Under the pieces are notes generated by a model. The model made no database searches and was not told the origin of the DNA. It worked only from the letters and a program-made list of their open reading frames with translations. Below, piece by piece: positions 23,081 to 34,472 of a stretch of DNA of 64,000 nucleotides. The DNA comes from Cephalopachus bancanus (lineage: Eukaryota; Chordata; Mammalia; Primates; Tarsiidae). Position numbers and translations under genes: made by a program. Each line of letters opens with the position of its first letter. Position 1 is the stretch's first letter. The DNA is taken from the NCBI GenBank assembly GCA_027257055.1, contig JAPVLO010000055.1, positions 10,625,501-10,689,500 on the forward strand, in the 5' to 3' direction.

Positions 23081-23828
23081 AAAAATAACCTTGAGGGCCT
23101 GAAAAACATTACTAAAAGTTTCTTTTGAGTTCTCTTTTTGAGCCCCACACCTGAGGTCTGGCTGTAATTCCCGTGAATGTCCAGCCCCAGACCTGCTGGC
23201 CCACAGGCCTCTGGAAGTTCTGCAGCCTGGACTGCCTTCCTCAGACCACTCTGCATCAGTGGGTGCAAGAATTTCAGGGTCCTTCCACAACCCCCAGGAG
23301 CCTAGGGAACAGCAGGGAGCCAAGAGGAGCCCGCCCCTGCCCCCTTCCCCAGTAGCCAAGGATAACCTATTTTGGCCCATGGAAGACCTGAGAGAGCTTT
23401 CATTTTCTTTGCCCAAACTTTAATTTAACCCTGACTCAAAAGGGTGCTCAAAGGGAATCATGCTAGCAATCCCAAATATGGTTCAAGAATACCACAGCAG
23501 ACACCAAGGCCTCTCCTGAGGTAAGGCCCAGGGAGGTAACAAGACAGTATCCCTTTTGCACAGCATGACGATGTACCAGGAGGGACAAAGTAGTAAGGGC
23601 AGGAGCTTCCAGAACTCTAGGGAAGGCAGGGGCAGAGGGAAATTTCACCTGAAAGGGGTGCAGGGGAGTTACACGATTATGCCAGAATCCAGCTGCCCTG
23701 CAGTCAGGGGCAAGGAGGCCTCAGCTGTCATCTGAATAGACCATGACCAAGGCCTGCAGGGATGGAGAATGCCTAGGAACACCACAGACCTCCCCCTTCC
23801 CCCAGGACACACTCACCCCCTCTCCCTA
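23081..23828. other. No recognisable feature
   Basis: GC-moderate unique-looking sequence. A 115-codon minus frame (23069-23416) has no recognisable similarity. Confidence 0.35.
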
Positions 23829-24425
23829 TCTTACGGTCTTAGTTATGCTTAGTTGCTCTCTCTTGATACCGATAAATCAAAGGGACAGGGAACTGGTAGG
23901 AAGAAGTTTATTTCTGAGTTCGAATTCAGGGAGCAGAGCCAGGCTCAAGGTCTTTCTAAAGTGATTCTGCTCACCCTCTAGGCTTTTACAGTTCGCTTTT
24001 ATAGTCCAGAGTTGTGGGTACCCACACATTAGCCACATGACCAGTAGAATGTTGTATAGAACTTGTCACAGCTGCATTCTACATTTAAATAGTGACATTT
24101 AGATCAAAGGAAGTTCACAAGGCCTAAGACATCTTACATTGTTATGCAAATCACAAGACTTAACGATTACATTGATGCAAAAGTTATGCAAATCACAAGA
24201 CTGACAATTACATTGATACTATATAGTTCAAAGAAAGGGAGTAAATAGGGATTTACATCTTTGGGTGTAGGCTGCAGGGAAGTCAAGAATCTCCTGAAAT
24301 TATTTACTGAGAGTGCATAGAAGACAAGGGGACGCTCAGGAATGTGCGAGAGCACTTGAACCCTTGCCATGCCCTTCTCTAGGGGCTGTGGCGATATGGA
24401 GGGACATTAGTGGGTCTCTGTATCA
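23829..24425 (-). mobile_element. Solo LTR, family X copy 1
   Basis: Read on the minus strand it starts TGATACAGAGACCCACTAAT at 24425, contains ACTATAAAAGC (TATA), AGAAATAAACTT (poly(A) signal), and ends at 23829 in GACCGTAAGA. CCTA occurs immediately outside both ends (23825-23828 and 24426-24429), a perfect 4-bp target duplication. It is homologous over its length to 27158-27731 in the opposite orientation. The canonical CA end has become GA. It carries a 42-bp internal tandem duplication with two octamer motifs. Confidence 0.85.
24144..24193 (-). promoter_or_regulatory. Duplicated octamer (ATTTGCAT) in LTR U3
   Basis: ATGCAAAT on the plus strand at 24144-24151 and 24186-24193, 42 bp apart, each within TGTGATTTGCATAAC in LTR sense. 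The equivalent site in the 27-kb copy is single and altered (ATTTGTAT). Confidence 0.6.
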
Positions 24426-24654
24426 CCTACACAAACCCCTGCCCTCCCACCCCACTGCCGCTGGGCTGGCCCCTCAGCAAGTTCACTGGGACTTATCTAT
24501 CACCTTAGGAAAAGTCAGGCTGGAGGTAGTCGTGGGGAGGATGGAGAAGAAGCCCTGACTTGTTTGAGTTCGGCCTCCTGACACCTGTTGGAATGGGGAC
24601 CAAAGCAGACATTTAGATTAGCCAAAGGAAAATAAAGAAAGCACGATGGCGAAG

Positions 24655-24723
24655 TGTGGTGACTCTGGAGCCAGATGGCCTGACTTTGTATCCCAGTTTC
24701 TCCACTTAGGAGCTGGGTGATCT
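24655..24723 (+). repeat. MIR fragment
   Basis: GACTCTGGAGCCAGATGGCC, TGACTTTGTATCCCAG and TTAGGAGCTGGGTGATCTTG are the MIR head. The MIR stops where the next LTR-like unit begins. Confidence 0.75.
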
Positions 24724-25191
24724 TGTAGCAGGAAAAATAGAGAGACCGTGACACTGAGGCTATTTATAGGAAGTGGCAACTTTTACGTTGGCCGGCACAG
24801 CGGGCTCGAGGAGCTGATGTGTCCAAGTCGAGTGCCCCAGAACAGGAGAAGTGGGGTCTTATACCCTTGTTTAGGTAAAACAGGGGGTCGTGTTGAGTGA
24901 TTACATATTTCCTTTGGAATCTTACAAGGTTGTACTCAGCAAAATCAGATTTTTTCAAAGAACAAATGGTCTCCAGGCACTGCAGGGTTGTAAACCATCA
25001 ACTTCAGAAGGGGGGTTTTGGATAGGTCTGTGAATTAGTTAGTCTTTTGCATTTCCATGAAATGGCCAGTCTCTGGCCACTTGGCCTTTCTTAAACAAAA
25101 TCTGCCTGGCGCCTGGCAGGTCTTTAAAGCTTGCAGCTTGCCTTTCTAAAGGAAATACCTTTAACCGCTACCAACCCCCCTTTCTGCCACA
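24724..25191 (-). mobile_element. Putative solo LTR inserted in a MIR
   Basis: On the minus strand it reads TGTGGCAGAAAGG ... CCTGCTACA, i.e. TG...CA over 468 bp, with GGGTATAAGACC and CCTATAAATAGCC toward the 3' end. It interrupts a MIR at a sharp point. I could not find a clear target duplication, so the call rests on the ends and promoter-like words. It is not homologous to the neighbouring LTR family. Confidence 0.5.
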
Positions 25192-26662
25192 GGGTTAGTG
25201 GGAGACATTTTGTCATCCCAGGTGATTGCCATGAGGCCAACTGCTGATCCTGAAGCAGCTACATGTGTTTCTGTGTTTATTCACTCAATCATACAAGAAA
25301 TATATTTGAGCATTTGCCGCATCCTGCCACAACCTTGGGTAAGCTCCTTAATTTTTCAGTGTCTCAATTTCCTCTCCCACAAAATGGTATAATACTAGTA
25401 CCAGCCCGTATAGATTTAATAGGTGTTATGCAAAATATTGGGAATAATACCTGGCAGAGGGGTAAGTACTCCTCAGATGTTAGTGCTATTATTTTTATCT
25501 GTTATTGATATTTCCTGTTCATGAGAGTTTGAGGACAAGGATTTGCACCTACTACACTATAATCTCCCTTCTCTGCTTCTCTACCCAGCTGTGAAGACTG
25601 CTGCCTGGGAATGCAGGTGTCTGTGCCCAGTGCTGTGGCCTGGTCTTTTTCCTGGGTCAGCTCCCATGCCTGGAGCCATTTCAATCTCCACATACTCACC
25701 ATCGCTGCCTCCCTCACTCGGGCTCAGCCAAGAGTCACCAAGCACCCTCTGCTCCTACAAGCCCTACAAATATATAAACAACCCACCCAGCCTCACTGCT
25801 CTCCGACACCTTCATCTGGGTTCAACTCTGAGCCTCCTGTGTCTGCTCTGACCGCATCTTTCTCAGAAGCCTGTCTCACCAGCCTCCCTTTCAAGCCTCC
25901 ATCCTTCCACCTTCAGGTTGCTCAACTTTGGAGCAAACTTCAAAAGAAAATTTCCCTTAACCCTCCATAGCTATCATACCAACCTTCCTTCTTTTTTTGT
26001 TCAAACCTCTTAGAAGTCTACACTCTGGGTCTTCACTTTGGGCTTCTTATTCATTACTCAGCGGCTTGAGACCTGACCACTCCACCCACCCGCTCTCTGC
26101 TCCCCGAAACAGTCCTGCCTTCTATGAGAACACTGCTTTCAGTCCTTATCTTTCCAGCTGCCTCTGCTGTGCCCAGCTCTCTGGATGACTCCCGCCTGTA
26201 GCTGTGATTCCAAGAGTTTCTTGCTTGCCTCCCACCTCTTAGACTGCTTTTCTAGATCTCCTTCTTTCGTTTGTACCCTTAATAGGGAAGGGACTGTCTT
26301 GGCCTGCTTTTCTTCCTCCCTGCTCGCACTTCTGGGATCATTCAGCTGTTAATTGATTCAACCTCCCAAATATTTGCTGATGACTCCCAAATCTGTATCT
26401 ATGGATGAGACTTCTTTTTGTGTGACTGAAGTTCACATGTGAAAAATAGAACTCATCATCATGCCCCAAAATGTGCATCTCCTCTTCCTATTTCCTTCCT
26501 CAGGAGGGCCATCCTCCCATCCAGTGTGGGATTCACTCTGGCTACCTTCCTTCCCCTCCCATTCCCCATTATTGCCAAGTCAGGCTGAGTCTGCTTCCTA
26601 AACATTTCTTCTCTCCATTCCTACAATTACCCTAATTTGGGCCTTAACACCTCTGGCTATTC
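25192..26662. other. Intergenic stretch with a MIR and possible old LINE text
   Basis: MIR-like at about 25300-25510 (TAAGCTCCTTAATTTTTCAG, CACAAAATGGTATAATACTA). The T/C-rich text at 25980-26640 resembles an old interspersed repeat that I cannot name. Frames of about 100-120 codons at 25543-25970 overlap in two phases and look like chance. Confidence 0.4.
25290..25512 (+). repeat. MIR SINE
   Basis: Word order as in MIR: ACCTTGGGTAAGCTCCTTAA, CAATTTCCTCTCCCACAAAA, AATACCTGGCAGAGGG, GTGCTATTATTTTTAT. Confidence 0.7.
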
Positions 26663-26957
26663 TTTTTTAGTTGGAGTCTCACTCTGTCACCCAGGCTAGA
26701 GTGTAGTGGCATGCTCACAGCCACCGCAACTTTGACCTGCTGGGCTCAGGCAATCCATTCACCTCAGCCTTCCAAGTAGTTCCAAGCCTGGAACTACAAA
26801 CACATGCCACCATGCCCAGCTAGTTTTTGTGATTTATTGTAGAGACGAGGTCTCACCATGTTGCCCAGGCTGGTCTTGAACCCCCGAGCTCCAGGCAATC
26901 CTCTCACCTCAGCCTCCCAAAGTGCTCGGATTACAGGCTGAGCCACTGCACCCAGCC
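26663..26957 (-). mobile_element. Alu SINE, younger head type
   Basis: Antisense dimer; CCTCTGGCTATTCT upstream and CCTCTAGCTATTCT downstream form the target duplication. A small tandem TAGTTCCAAGCCTGGAAC variation is present in the right arm. Confidence 0.93.
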
Positions 26958-27157
26958 ACCTCTAGCTATTCTGCTCAGTCTCTGTATCTCAGTATCTTCT
27001 CCACACTTACTAACAGGATGTTCTGCCTATAGCCCAGGCTTGGCCCACACCACTCTCCTGCTCTCACCTCCCCACCTAGGAGAAATGTGAGCTTCTGCAC
27101 AAGACCCAGAGGCCCTTGGTGGTCTTCCCATCCTCTCTCCCTGCTCTGCCCTCCCCA

Positions 27158-27731
27158 TGATACAGACACCCGTTAATGTCCATCCCTATTGCCACAACCC
27201 CTAGAGAAGGGCATGGCAAGGGCTTAAAACCTTCTGCACATTCCTGAGCACATTACTAAGAGTCCCCTTGTCTTCTATGCACTCCCAATAAGTAGCTTCA
27301 GGAGATCCTTGACTTCCCTAAAGACTACACGCAAAGATATAAATCCCTGATTTCTTAAGTCATAGGTTTGAACAACATAGTATCCATGTAATCCTAAGTC
27401 TTGTGATTTGTATAGCTTTTGCAATGCATGATATCTCAGGCCTTGTGAACTTTACTCTAAATGTCACTATCTGAGTGTAAAACGCAGCTGCAACTTAAGT
27501 TCTATGCAATGCTCTGCTTCTCACATGGCTAATGTATAGGTATCTGCAACTCTGGACTATAAAAGTAGACTGTGAAGCCTGAGGGATGGGCAGAACCATT
27601 TTATAAAGACCTGGAGTCTGGCTCTACTCCCTGGATTCGCGTTCAGAAATAAACCTCTTTCTACCAATTCCCTGACCCTTTGGTTTATTGGTGTCAACGG
27701 AGAGCAGCCAAGTATTATTAGGACCATAACA
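27158..27731 (+). mobile_element. Solo LTR, family X copy 2
   Basis: TGATACAGACACCCGTTAAT at the start, ACTATAAAAGTAGAC, AGAAATAAACCTC, and the end GGACCATAACA: a canonical TG...CA LTR of 574 bp. CCCA lies directly on each side (27154-27157 and 27732-27735), a perfect 4-bp target duplication. No internal proviral sequence is present, so homologous recombination between the two LTRs removed it. The different duplications (CCCA here, CCTA at 24 kb) show that the two copies are independent insertions. Confidence 0.88.
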
Positions 27732-28520
<789 letters not shown>

Positions 28521-29125
28521 GGCCCAGCCTGTTTCTTGACTTCAGAAACAGCTAAACTTTGAACTTCAAAGGAAACAAAAGAGAAGTAAAGAAGGAGGAA
28601 GAATGAATCAGGAAACAGAACTTGGGCTCTGTAATTCTTGAAGAGCTCCTTCTACTAAGCAGGGTGTGGTGGACACAGAGCTCCTCCTTTGAGGAGGTCA
28701 GTGGACAAGTCGGACCTTGCTCAGGGGTAAAAACTGTGAGCTGTAAAAACCAAGGTCACCTACTGGCCCTCCCTACCACTTTAGGAAATGGGTTTAGATT
28801 CTCTTGTCATGAGTTCCCATAGATAAAACAGAAGTAGCATTTCCATTTGGTGATTTATTAACTGAGCAGGTACTACCCATGCATGTGGGGCTCGATATCT
28901 CACCACATAAATGGCCATACAGTTCCAATATGTCAGAAAGTAAAACACGAAAAGCATTTAAAGAAGAAGAAACTGTAACTGCATATTTATTCTAGCAGTG
29001 GAGCAAAGATAAATTTCTGGCTCTTGAAAAATTGAGACTGTCATCAGACAAAATAAGTTTAAATTCAATAAATCTTTATACAATAAAATACTACAAAATA
29101 TATCAAAAGGATGTAGCATGGATTT
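28521..29125. other. No recognisable feature
   Basis: Unique-looking, becoming AT-rich after 28900. Confidence 0.35.
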
Positions 29126-29128
29126 ATT

Positions 29129-29166
<38 letters not shown>

Positions 29167-29427
29167 TTTGAGTCAGACTCTCACTCTGTCGTCCAGGCTG
29201 GGGTGCAGTAACATAATCACTGCCACCGCAGCCTCGACGTGCTGGGCTCAGGCAATCCTTCCACCTCAGCCTTTCAAGTAGCTGGAACCACAGGCATGTG
29301 CCACCATGCCTGGCTAATGTTTTTGATTTATTGTAGAGATGAAGTCTCACCAAGTTGCCCAGGCTGGTCTCAAACGTGGACTCAGGCAATCCTCTCACCT
29401 TGGCCTCCCAAAGTGCTGGGATTATAG
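29126..29427 (-). mobile_element. Alu SINE with (TTGA)n tail
   Basis: The A-tail has become a (TGAT)n run at about 29130-29166. AGCATGGATTT before and AGCATGAATTT after form the target duplication. Confidence 0.93.
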
Positions 29428-29506
29428 CATGAATTTAATATACAAATGAAGGGACATAACATGGATTTAATATACCCAATGAGCAGTCATTTTAACATTA
29501 CCTAAG

Positions 29507-29797
29507 GCCAGGCGTGGTGGCTCACACCTGTAAACTCAGCACTTTGGGAAGCCAAGGTGAGAGAATTGCCTGAGCCCATGAGTTTGAGACCAGCCTAGAT
29601 AATTTGGCGAGACCTCATCTCTACAATAAATAAAAAAAAAAATTTCCAGGCATGATGGTACGTGTCTGTAGTTCCAGCTACTTGGAAGGCTGAAGTGGAA
29701 GGATCGCCTGAGTCCAGCAGGTCAAGGTTGCAGTGGTCATGAGTGTGCCCTGCACTCCAGCCTGTGTGACAATGTGAGACTTCAGTTTAAAAAAAAA
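29507..29797 (+). mobile_element. Alu SINE
   Basis: Sense dimer; ATTACCTAA before and ATTACCTAAA after form the target duplication. Confidence 0.93.
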
Positions 29798-29882
29798 ATT
29801 ACCTAAATTTCATGTTTTTAGCAATTCACTTAACTTACCCTCTAATCCTAGCCAAGGACAGAATGAGTTTCTCAGAGGTAGC

Positions 29883-30420
29883 TGTTGATAATTGTTTTAC
29901 AACACCCTCCCCAGCTTGTTCTGTACTAATTAGCTTTTCCATTCAAATATTTGCCTCTATCCATAAGACCCAGGTTAATATAACCAGCCCTTCTTGACCT
30001 TCATGAGACCCAGGTTAATATAACCCAGGTTAATATAAGACCCAGGTTAATATAACCAGCCCTTCTTGACCTTCATGACACAGAAGACCCCATCACCACG
30101 GCAGCAATCATGTGACTAATCCACCCATTCTGCCTGCTGTTCATTACTTGATGCCAGTCCCTATGCTTATCTGTCTCCTTTGTGATGACATGGAGCAGAT
30201 CAACACCCAATCACCTTAACAATCTTCCCTCATCAAAGGGAAGTATTAAAAGGCTTCAACCATGAGCAGCCATTGGCCATTGCCTTGCTAAGCTGCGATG
30301 TGGCCATGTGCTTTTTGACCTATGGTCAGACCATGTTTTCTTAAGCTTTGGCCCCCTTCCCTACCTTGGGGAGGCAGATCTCCTCTTTCTTGCTATCTTT
30401 CTAATTTTGGATCTCACACC
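29883..30420 (+). repeat. LTR-like repeat, copy B
   Basis: Homologous to copy A at 16.1 kb from TGTTGATAATTG onward, with ACCCAATCACC, TTGTGATGACATGGA, a TATA-like GTATTAAAAGG near 30244 and the later CTTTGGCCCCCTTCCCTACC. It contains an extra minisatellite at 29968-30070. The 3' boundary is unclear. Confidence 0.5.
29966..30070. repeat. ACCCAGGTTAATATA minisatellite
   Basis: Four ACCCAGGTTAATATA words, two of them followed by ACCAGCCCTTCTTGACC and TTCATGA. The pattern is long unit, short unit, long unit, which indicates nested tandem duplication. Copy A of the host repeat has no such array. Confidence 0.9.
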
Positions 30421-30588
30421 AGACACCCACATCTTCAGCGGGCCTGACCTAGCCTTCTGGAGGCCCTGCTGGAAGTGTGACCTAACATACGTGTTTAAAG
30501 GAAAACAACGCAATGGGAAATATACCTCTCATAGAACTGCAAAGAACTTACTGCCAACATTATTTAAATTGGTAGAAATGCATAACAT

Positions 30589-30845
30589 ATAGGTCTAGAT
30601 GGCCCTCCAGGAAGTGGGCAAAAGATGGTCTGCCAGGAGCCAGTGTCACAGCTCCAGGGAGACACAGTGTGGCCTGGAGAGAGCCCTAGCAGTGATTCAA
30701 AATCCACACATTCAACCTGCTTAATGAGCCTGCATTTATCCCTTTGTATGTAAAATGGTTATAATTGTACCTACTTTGTTGGATTCTTAGAGGGCCTGTC
30801 ACTATAGCAAGCACTCAAGAAATAGGATGATCATTATTATCTGAG
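30589..30845 (+). repeat. MIR with flank, source of a duplicated ~187-bp segment
   Basis: GTAAAATGGTTATAATTGTA, TACTTTGTTGGATTCTTAG and ATAGGATGATCATTATTAT are MIR text. The part 30589-30775 recurs at 31589-31772. Confidence 0.7.
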
Positions 30846-30929
30846 GGAAAAAAATGCACAGCATCCCTAGCGATCAAAGATATGTAAGTGAGGACAATTG
30901 AAAGGTAACATGACCTATCTATTAAAGTA

Positions 30930-31852
30930 GAAACAGACATTTAAGTTCACAAAAAGACTTGAACAAAAATGTTAATAGCAGTTCTATCTATAATTTCCAA
31001 ATCCTGGAAAGAGCCCAAAAGTCCATTGGTAGATGCACCAATTGTGACATATTCATGCAATGAAATACTTCTCAGCAAGAAAACGAATGTCCCACTGATA
31101 TATGCAATTATATGGATGAATCACAAAATCACCATGCTGAGTAAAAGAGGCCTTACACAAAATATTTCATACTGTATGACCCCATTTCTATGAAATTCTC
31201 AAGCAGAGAACACTCATCTGTGGTAGAAACAGCCGAAATGGTGATTACCTCTACTCTAGATGGGGACAGAGAGGGACTGAGAAAAACCATAAGGGGATTT
31301 CTTTCCCGGGGTGCTGGGAATGTGGTATATTATGATGCGGGTCTGTGTGTGCATTTATCAAAACTCGGCGTACTTAAGACTTCATTATATGTAAATTTTA
31401 CCTCTAAAGAAAAAAAACTAGAAAAATATTGAACTCTGGTTAATGATGACGTCTTTGAGGGTAAATATACCAGTGTCTGAAATTTACTTTGAAATATACA
31501 AAAAGATGGTATATAAGTGGATGGTAGATAGGTGAACGTGTGGTAAAAAGAAAAAAAGTGTGAAATATTAAGGGTAGAATCTAGATGTATAGGTCTAGAT
31601 GCCTCCAAGGAAGTGAGCAAAAGGTCTGTCAAGAGCCATTGTCACAGCTCCAGGGAGCCAGAGTGTGGCCTGGAGAGAGCCCCGGCAATGATTCAAAGTC
31701 CACACATTCAACCTACTTAATGAGCCTGCATTTATCCCTTCATATGTAAAATGGTTACAATTATACCTACTCTAATTACACCTACTATTTAGTTTGCGAT
31801 GACATTATTTAAACTTTTCTGCATGTTTGAAATTTTTCATAATAAAATATTA
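30930..31852 (+). mobile_element. L1ME-like 3' end interrupted by a copied MIR segment
   Basis: CTATCTATAATTTCCAAATC, TATGGATGAATCACAAAATC, CATACTGTATGACCCCATTT and finally TTCTGCATGTTTGAAATTTTT plus CATAATAAAATATTAAGA are the old L1 3' end in order. At about 31589-31772 it is broken by the second copy of the 30.6-kb segment. Confidence 0.8.
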
Positions 31853-32036
31853 AGACCCAAAAAAGAATATTTGTAGGACATTGGTGGCATGGTGAACTCA
31901 TGCTGTGTGGTGACCCTGAAAATATTGTATTGATCTTTCTGTGGAATGACGTGCAGACCATATGCACACATTTTGACCCAGTTCTTTTACTTTGGAGGAT
32001 ACTCCCCAAAAGTTTTGCACCAAGTCCTCCAGGGAG

Positions 32037-33960
32037 ATGGCAGCAATGCAGGGGCTGAGGTGAAAGTGGGTGGCAGCAAGCAAAAACTGAGCAAGAATAA
32101 GCTGAAGAGACATTGGAAAGCTGAGAAGAAAGTGGCAGAGAAGGAGCCAAACAGGAACAGCCCCACTGAGAAACAGCTGAACCTGCCCACTGCTGCAGCC
32201 AACAACCCACCACTGATGGTGTAACAGATGCCAAGGGGAGAGCCCGGGCCACATCAATACTGCAAGATCCACAGTCCAGCAACCCACCAACCAAAGGTCT
32301 TTGGGGAAGACCTGTACCCATACAAGTCCCACAGTGACAGCTTGCTCACGCCCTTCATGCAAGAACATAGTCACTTGCAGCCTGGGTACCACCTGACTCA
32401 CATCACCTGAAGGCGGCAGGTAAGGTCCATGCCAAAAGAATGCAAGGGGAAAACTTATCTTCTATAGCCTTTGAGGAGAAGGGGTCAAGTTGCAAGTCAT
32501 GACCACTTCCAGAAATTATAAATTAGAAGGATTTACTCATGTCAACAAACTGTGTCAGCGAAACATAACTGGTATTCAGGAGACTCCTGGGAAAACCAAG
32601 AATGATAAGCTGAGCATCACCCCCTGCTAGATCACACTGCTGTCTCCTTGCTTGCACAGGCTACTTCATCTTCACTTTGGCCTCAAAGACAAGGAAACAA
32701 GGTAAAGCTACTTGAACTTGATCCTGAATGACTCTGTGAGGCAGAAATGTATCATCTGCTCTAAGAAGTTTCTGGGATGCACTGGAATTCCCAGAGATTG
32801 AAACTCCCATGATGAACTGATCCCAGGGGGAGCTGCCACCAAGCCTTTCATCACCTGTTGCAATGAGCCGAACATGAAGTTATATATGAGAATTGCTCCA
32901 GAACTCAACCATAAGAGGCTGGAAGTTGCTAGCATTGACCATGTTTATTAAGTTGGATGTCAGTTTCAGAATGAGGGGATTGATTTCACTCACAATCCTA
33001 TGTTTCACCACCTCTGAGTTCTATAAGGCCTATTCAGACTATGACAACTCTTGGAAATCATGGAGAAGATGTTTTCAGGGACGGTAAAGCACATGGGGTG
33101 ACAAGGCCACCCACCACCCAGATGACCTGGAGGGTCAAGCTTAGGTTATTGACTTCACCCACCCTTCTGGAGAATCCACATGGTAGAACAGCTTGAGAAA
33201 GCCCCAAGGTGAAGCTGCCAGAAACTAACCTCTTCAAAACAGAAGGAACTTGCAAAATTCTTGATGATATCCATACAACAAATTCTGTTGAATGCCCGTC
33301 ACCTCCAACTATTGCAAGGCTCCTTGATAAGCTTGTCTGGAGTCCCTGGAAGTGACTCGCATCAATCCTACTTTCCGCTGTGATCATCTGCAGATAATGA
33401 GCTATTTGGGCTACATGGCATCACTCAAAATAGGATCTGCCAGAGAGCTTTGAGCTATTTGTAATGAAGAAAGAGGTGTACAATGCCGACATTGAGCTGA
33501 ATGGTTCCTTGTGGCAGCAGCAGATTTTTGAAGAACAGGCCAAGGCCAAGACCAAGACCTCTATGAGGATGAGGCCATATTCAGTGATGAAAACCGTACT
33601 GCCCCAGAACCTGGGATGCTCCCACAGCTGGCTGAGGCATGGGCATCAACAGCATCACTATGATTCTCACAGATGCCAATAATATTGCGGAAGTACTGTT
33701 TCCTGCCTTTAAATCTGCAGATAAGGAGAACGTGGCAACCACTGCTACACTGGAAAGCACAACAGTTGGCACTTCTGTCTAGAAAATAGTAATTGCAAGT
33801 TGTATAACTCAGACATTGTTGCATTTTTGCCAAAGATCAATGTCTGCGAGGGAATTCTTGTGTGTTGGCATCCGTGTGGCTATCACAACTCGGTTCAGCC
33901 ACCAGAAGAGAGAAAAGGAATTAAGAATGCCTTTACTTCAATTGCAAATAAGCCATTTAT
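32037..33960 (+). pseudogene. KARS1 (retrocopy): Processed pseudogene of lysyl-tRNA synthetase
   Basis: Intronless, decayed copy of the lysyl-tRNA synthetase mRNA, the class II enzyme that charges tRNA-Lys. The start ATGGCAGC is at 32037. The N-terminal lysine-rich helix is still readable (LSKNKLKRHWKAEKKVAEKE at about 32088-32147). Later blocks match the family in order: a motif-2 region at about 32955-33000 (NEGIDFTHNP), a VMKKE-like block at 33460, EEQAKAK near 33530, and the C-terminus ENVATT...ESTTVGTSV ending in TAG at 33780-33782. A 3' UTR with a mutated poly(A) signal (AATAAG, near 33945) and an A-run near 33970 follow. There are many stops and shifts (first in-frame TAA at about 32222), and the motif-2 arginine before NEG has become Gln, so it cannot encode enzyme. 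Recognition is from memory of the human protein. Confidence 0.92.
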
Positions 33961-33983
33961 CTCTTTTTTAAAAAAAAAAAAAA

Positions 33984-34107
33984 TCTTGGAAAGCTGAGGC
34001 GGAAGGATCGCCGGAGCCCAGCAGGTCGAGGCTGCAGTGGCCGGGAGCGAGCCACTGCACTCCAGTCTGGGTGACAGAGTGAGACTCCAACTCAAAAAAT
34101 AAAAAAA

Positions 34108-34133
<26 letters not shown>
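33984..34133 (+). mobile_element. 5'-truncated Alu (right arm only) in the retrocopy poly(A) region
   Basis: Begins within the right arm at TTGGAAAGCTGAGGCGGAAG and ends in an (AAAT)n tail. AATCTT occurs just before it and just after the tail, consistent with truncated target-primed integration at the A-run of the KARS1 copy. Confidence 0.85.
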
Positions 34134-34138
<5 letters not shown>

Positions 34139-34261
34139 CTTTGGTATTGTTAGGGTACTGGACAGGGTGAGGATAGAGAGGCGCAGGGAGGCGCACAGCA
34201 CTGCCGGGGCTGGCAAGCTGGAGGTGCAAGCTGGTAACCCAGAGATCCAAGTAGATTGCAA

Positions 34262-34468
34262 AGAATTGTGACACACAGAGGTGAGAGAAGAAAAGATTTA
34301 TTTAAGAAAAATTCACCCCCACAGACAGGGAGTGGGCCTACACTCTAGGTGAGTGTGGCGTCATACCTCCTCAGAGTCCTGGCTTAAATCCTTTTCTTGG
34401 AGATGTTGCACGTGACTGCCATGACTGCTGTGACTTCCTTATCGGCCACCTGTGAATGTCTTGGAGAA
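34262..34468 (-). repeat. Possible LTR fragment
   Basis: On the minus strand CTTAAATAAATCTTTTCTTC and TCTCACCTCTGTGTGTCACA look like an LTR poly(A)-signal region. Boundaries and family are not clear. Confidence 0.3.
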
Positions 34469-34472
34469 CCTG

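Noticed and set aside
21997..23828. Provirus between the LTR at 21.4 kb and the LTR at 23.8 kb
   Set aside because: The two LTRs are unrelated and no gag, pol or env text lies between them.
24426..27157. One provirus bounded by the two family X LTRs
   Set aside because: They are inverted and have different target duplications (CCTA and CCCA), so they are separate insertions.
29126..29166. CRISPR-like short repeats
   Set aside because: The TTGA run is a simple-sequence Alu tail; no spacer-repeat structure exists anywhere in the window.
31946..32224. 92-codon plus frame as a short functional KARS1-derived protein
   Set aside because: It joins unrelated upstream sequence to the first decayed KARS1 codons and ends at a frameshift-induced stop.
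31809..32401. 170- and 167-codon minus frames opposite the KARS1 copy
   Set aside because: Shadows of the pseudogene on the wrong strand.
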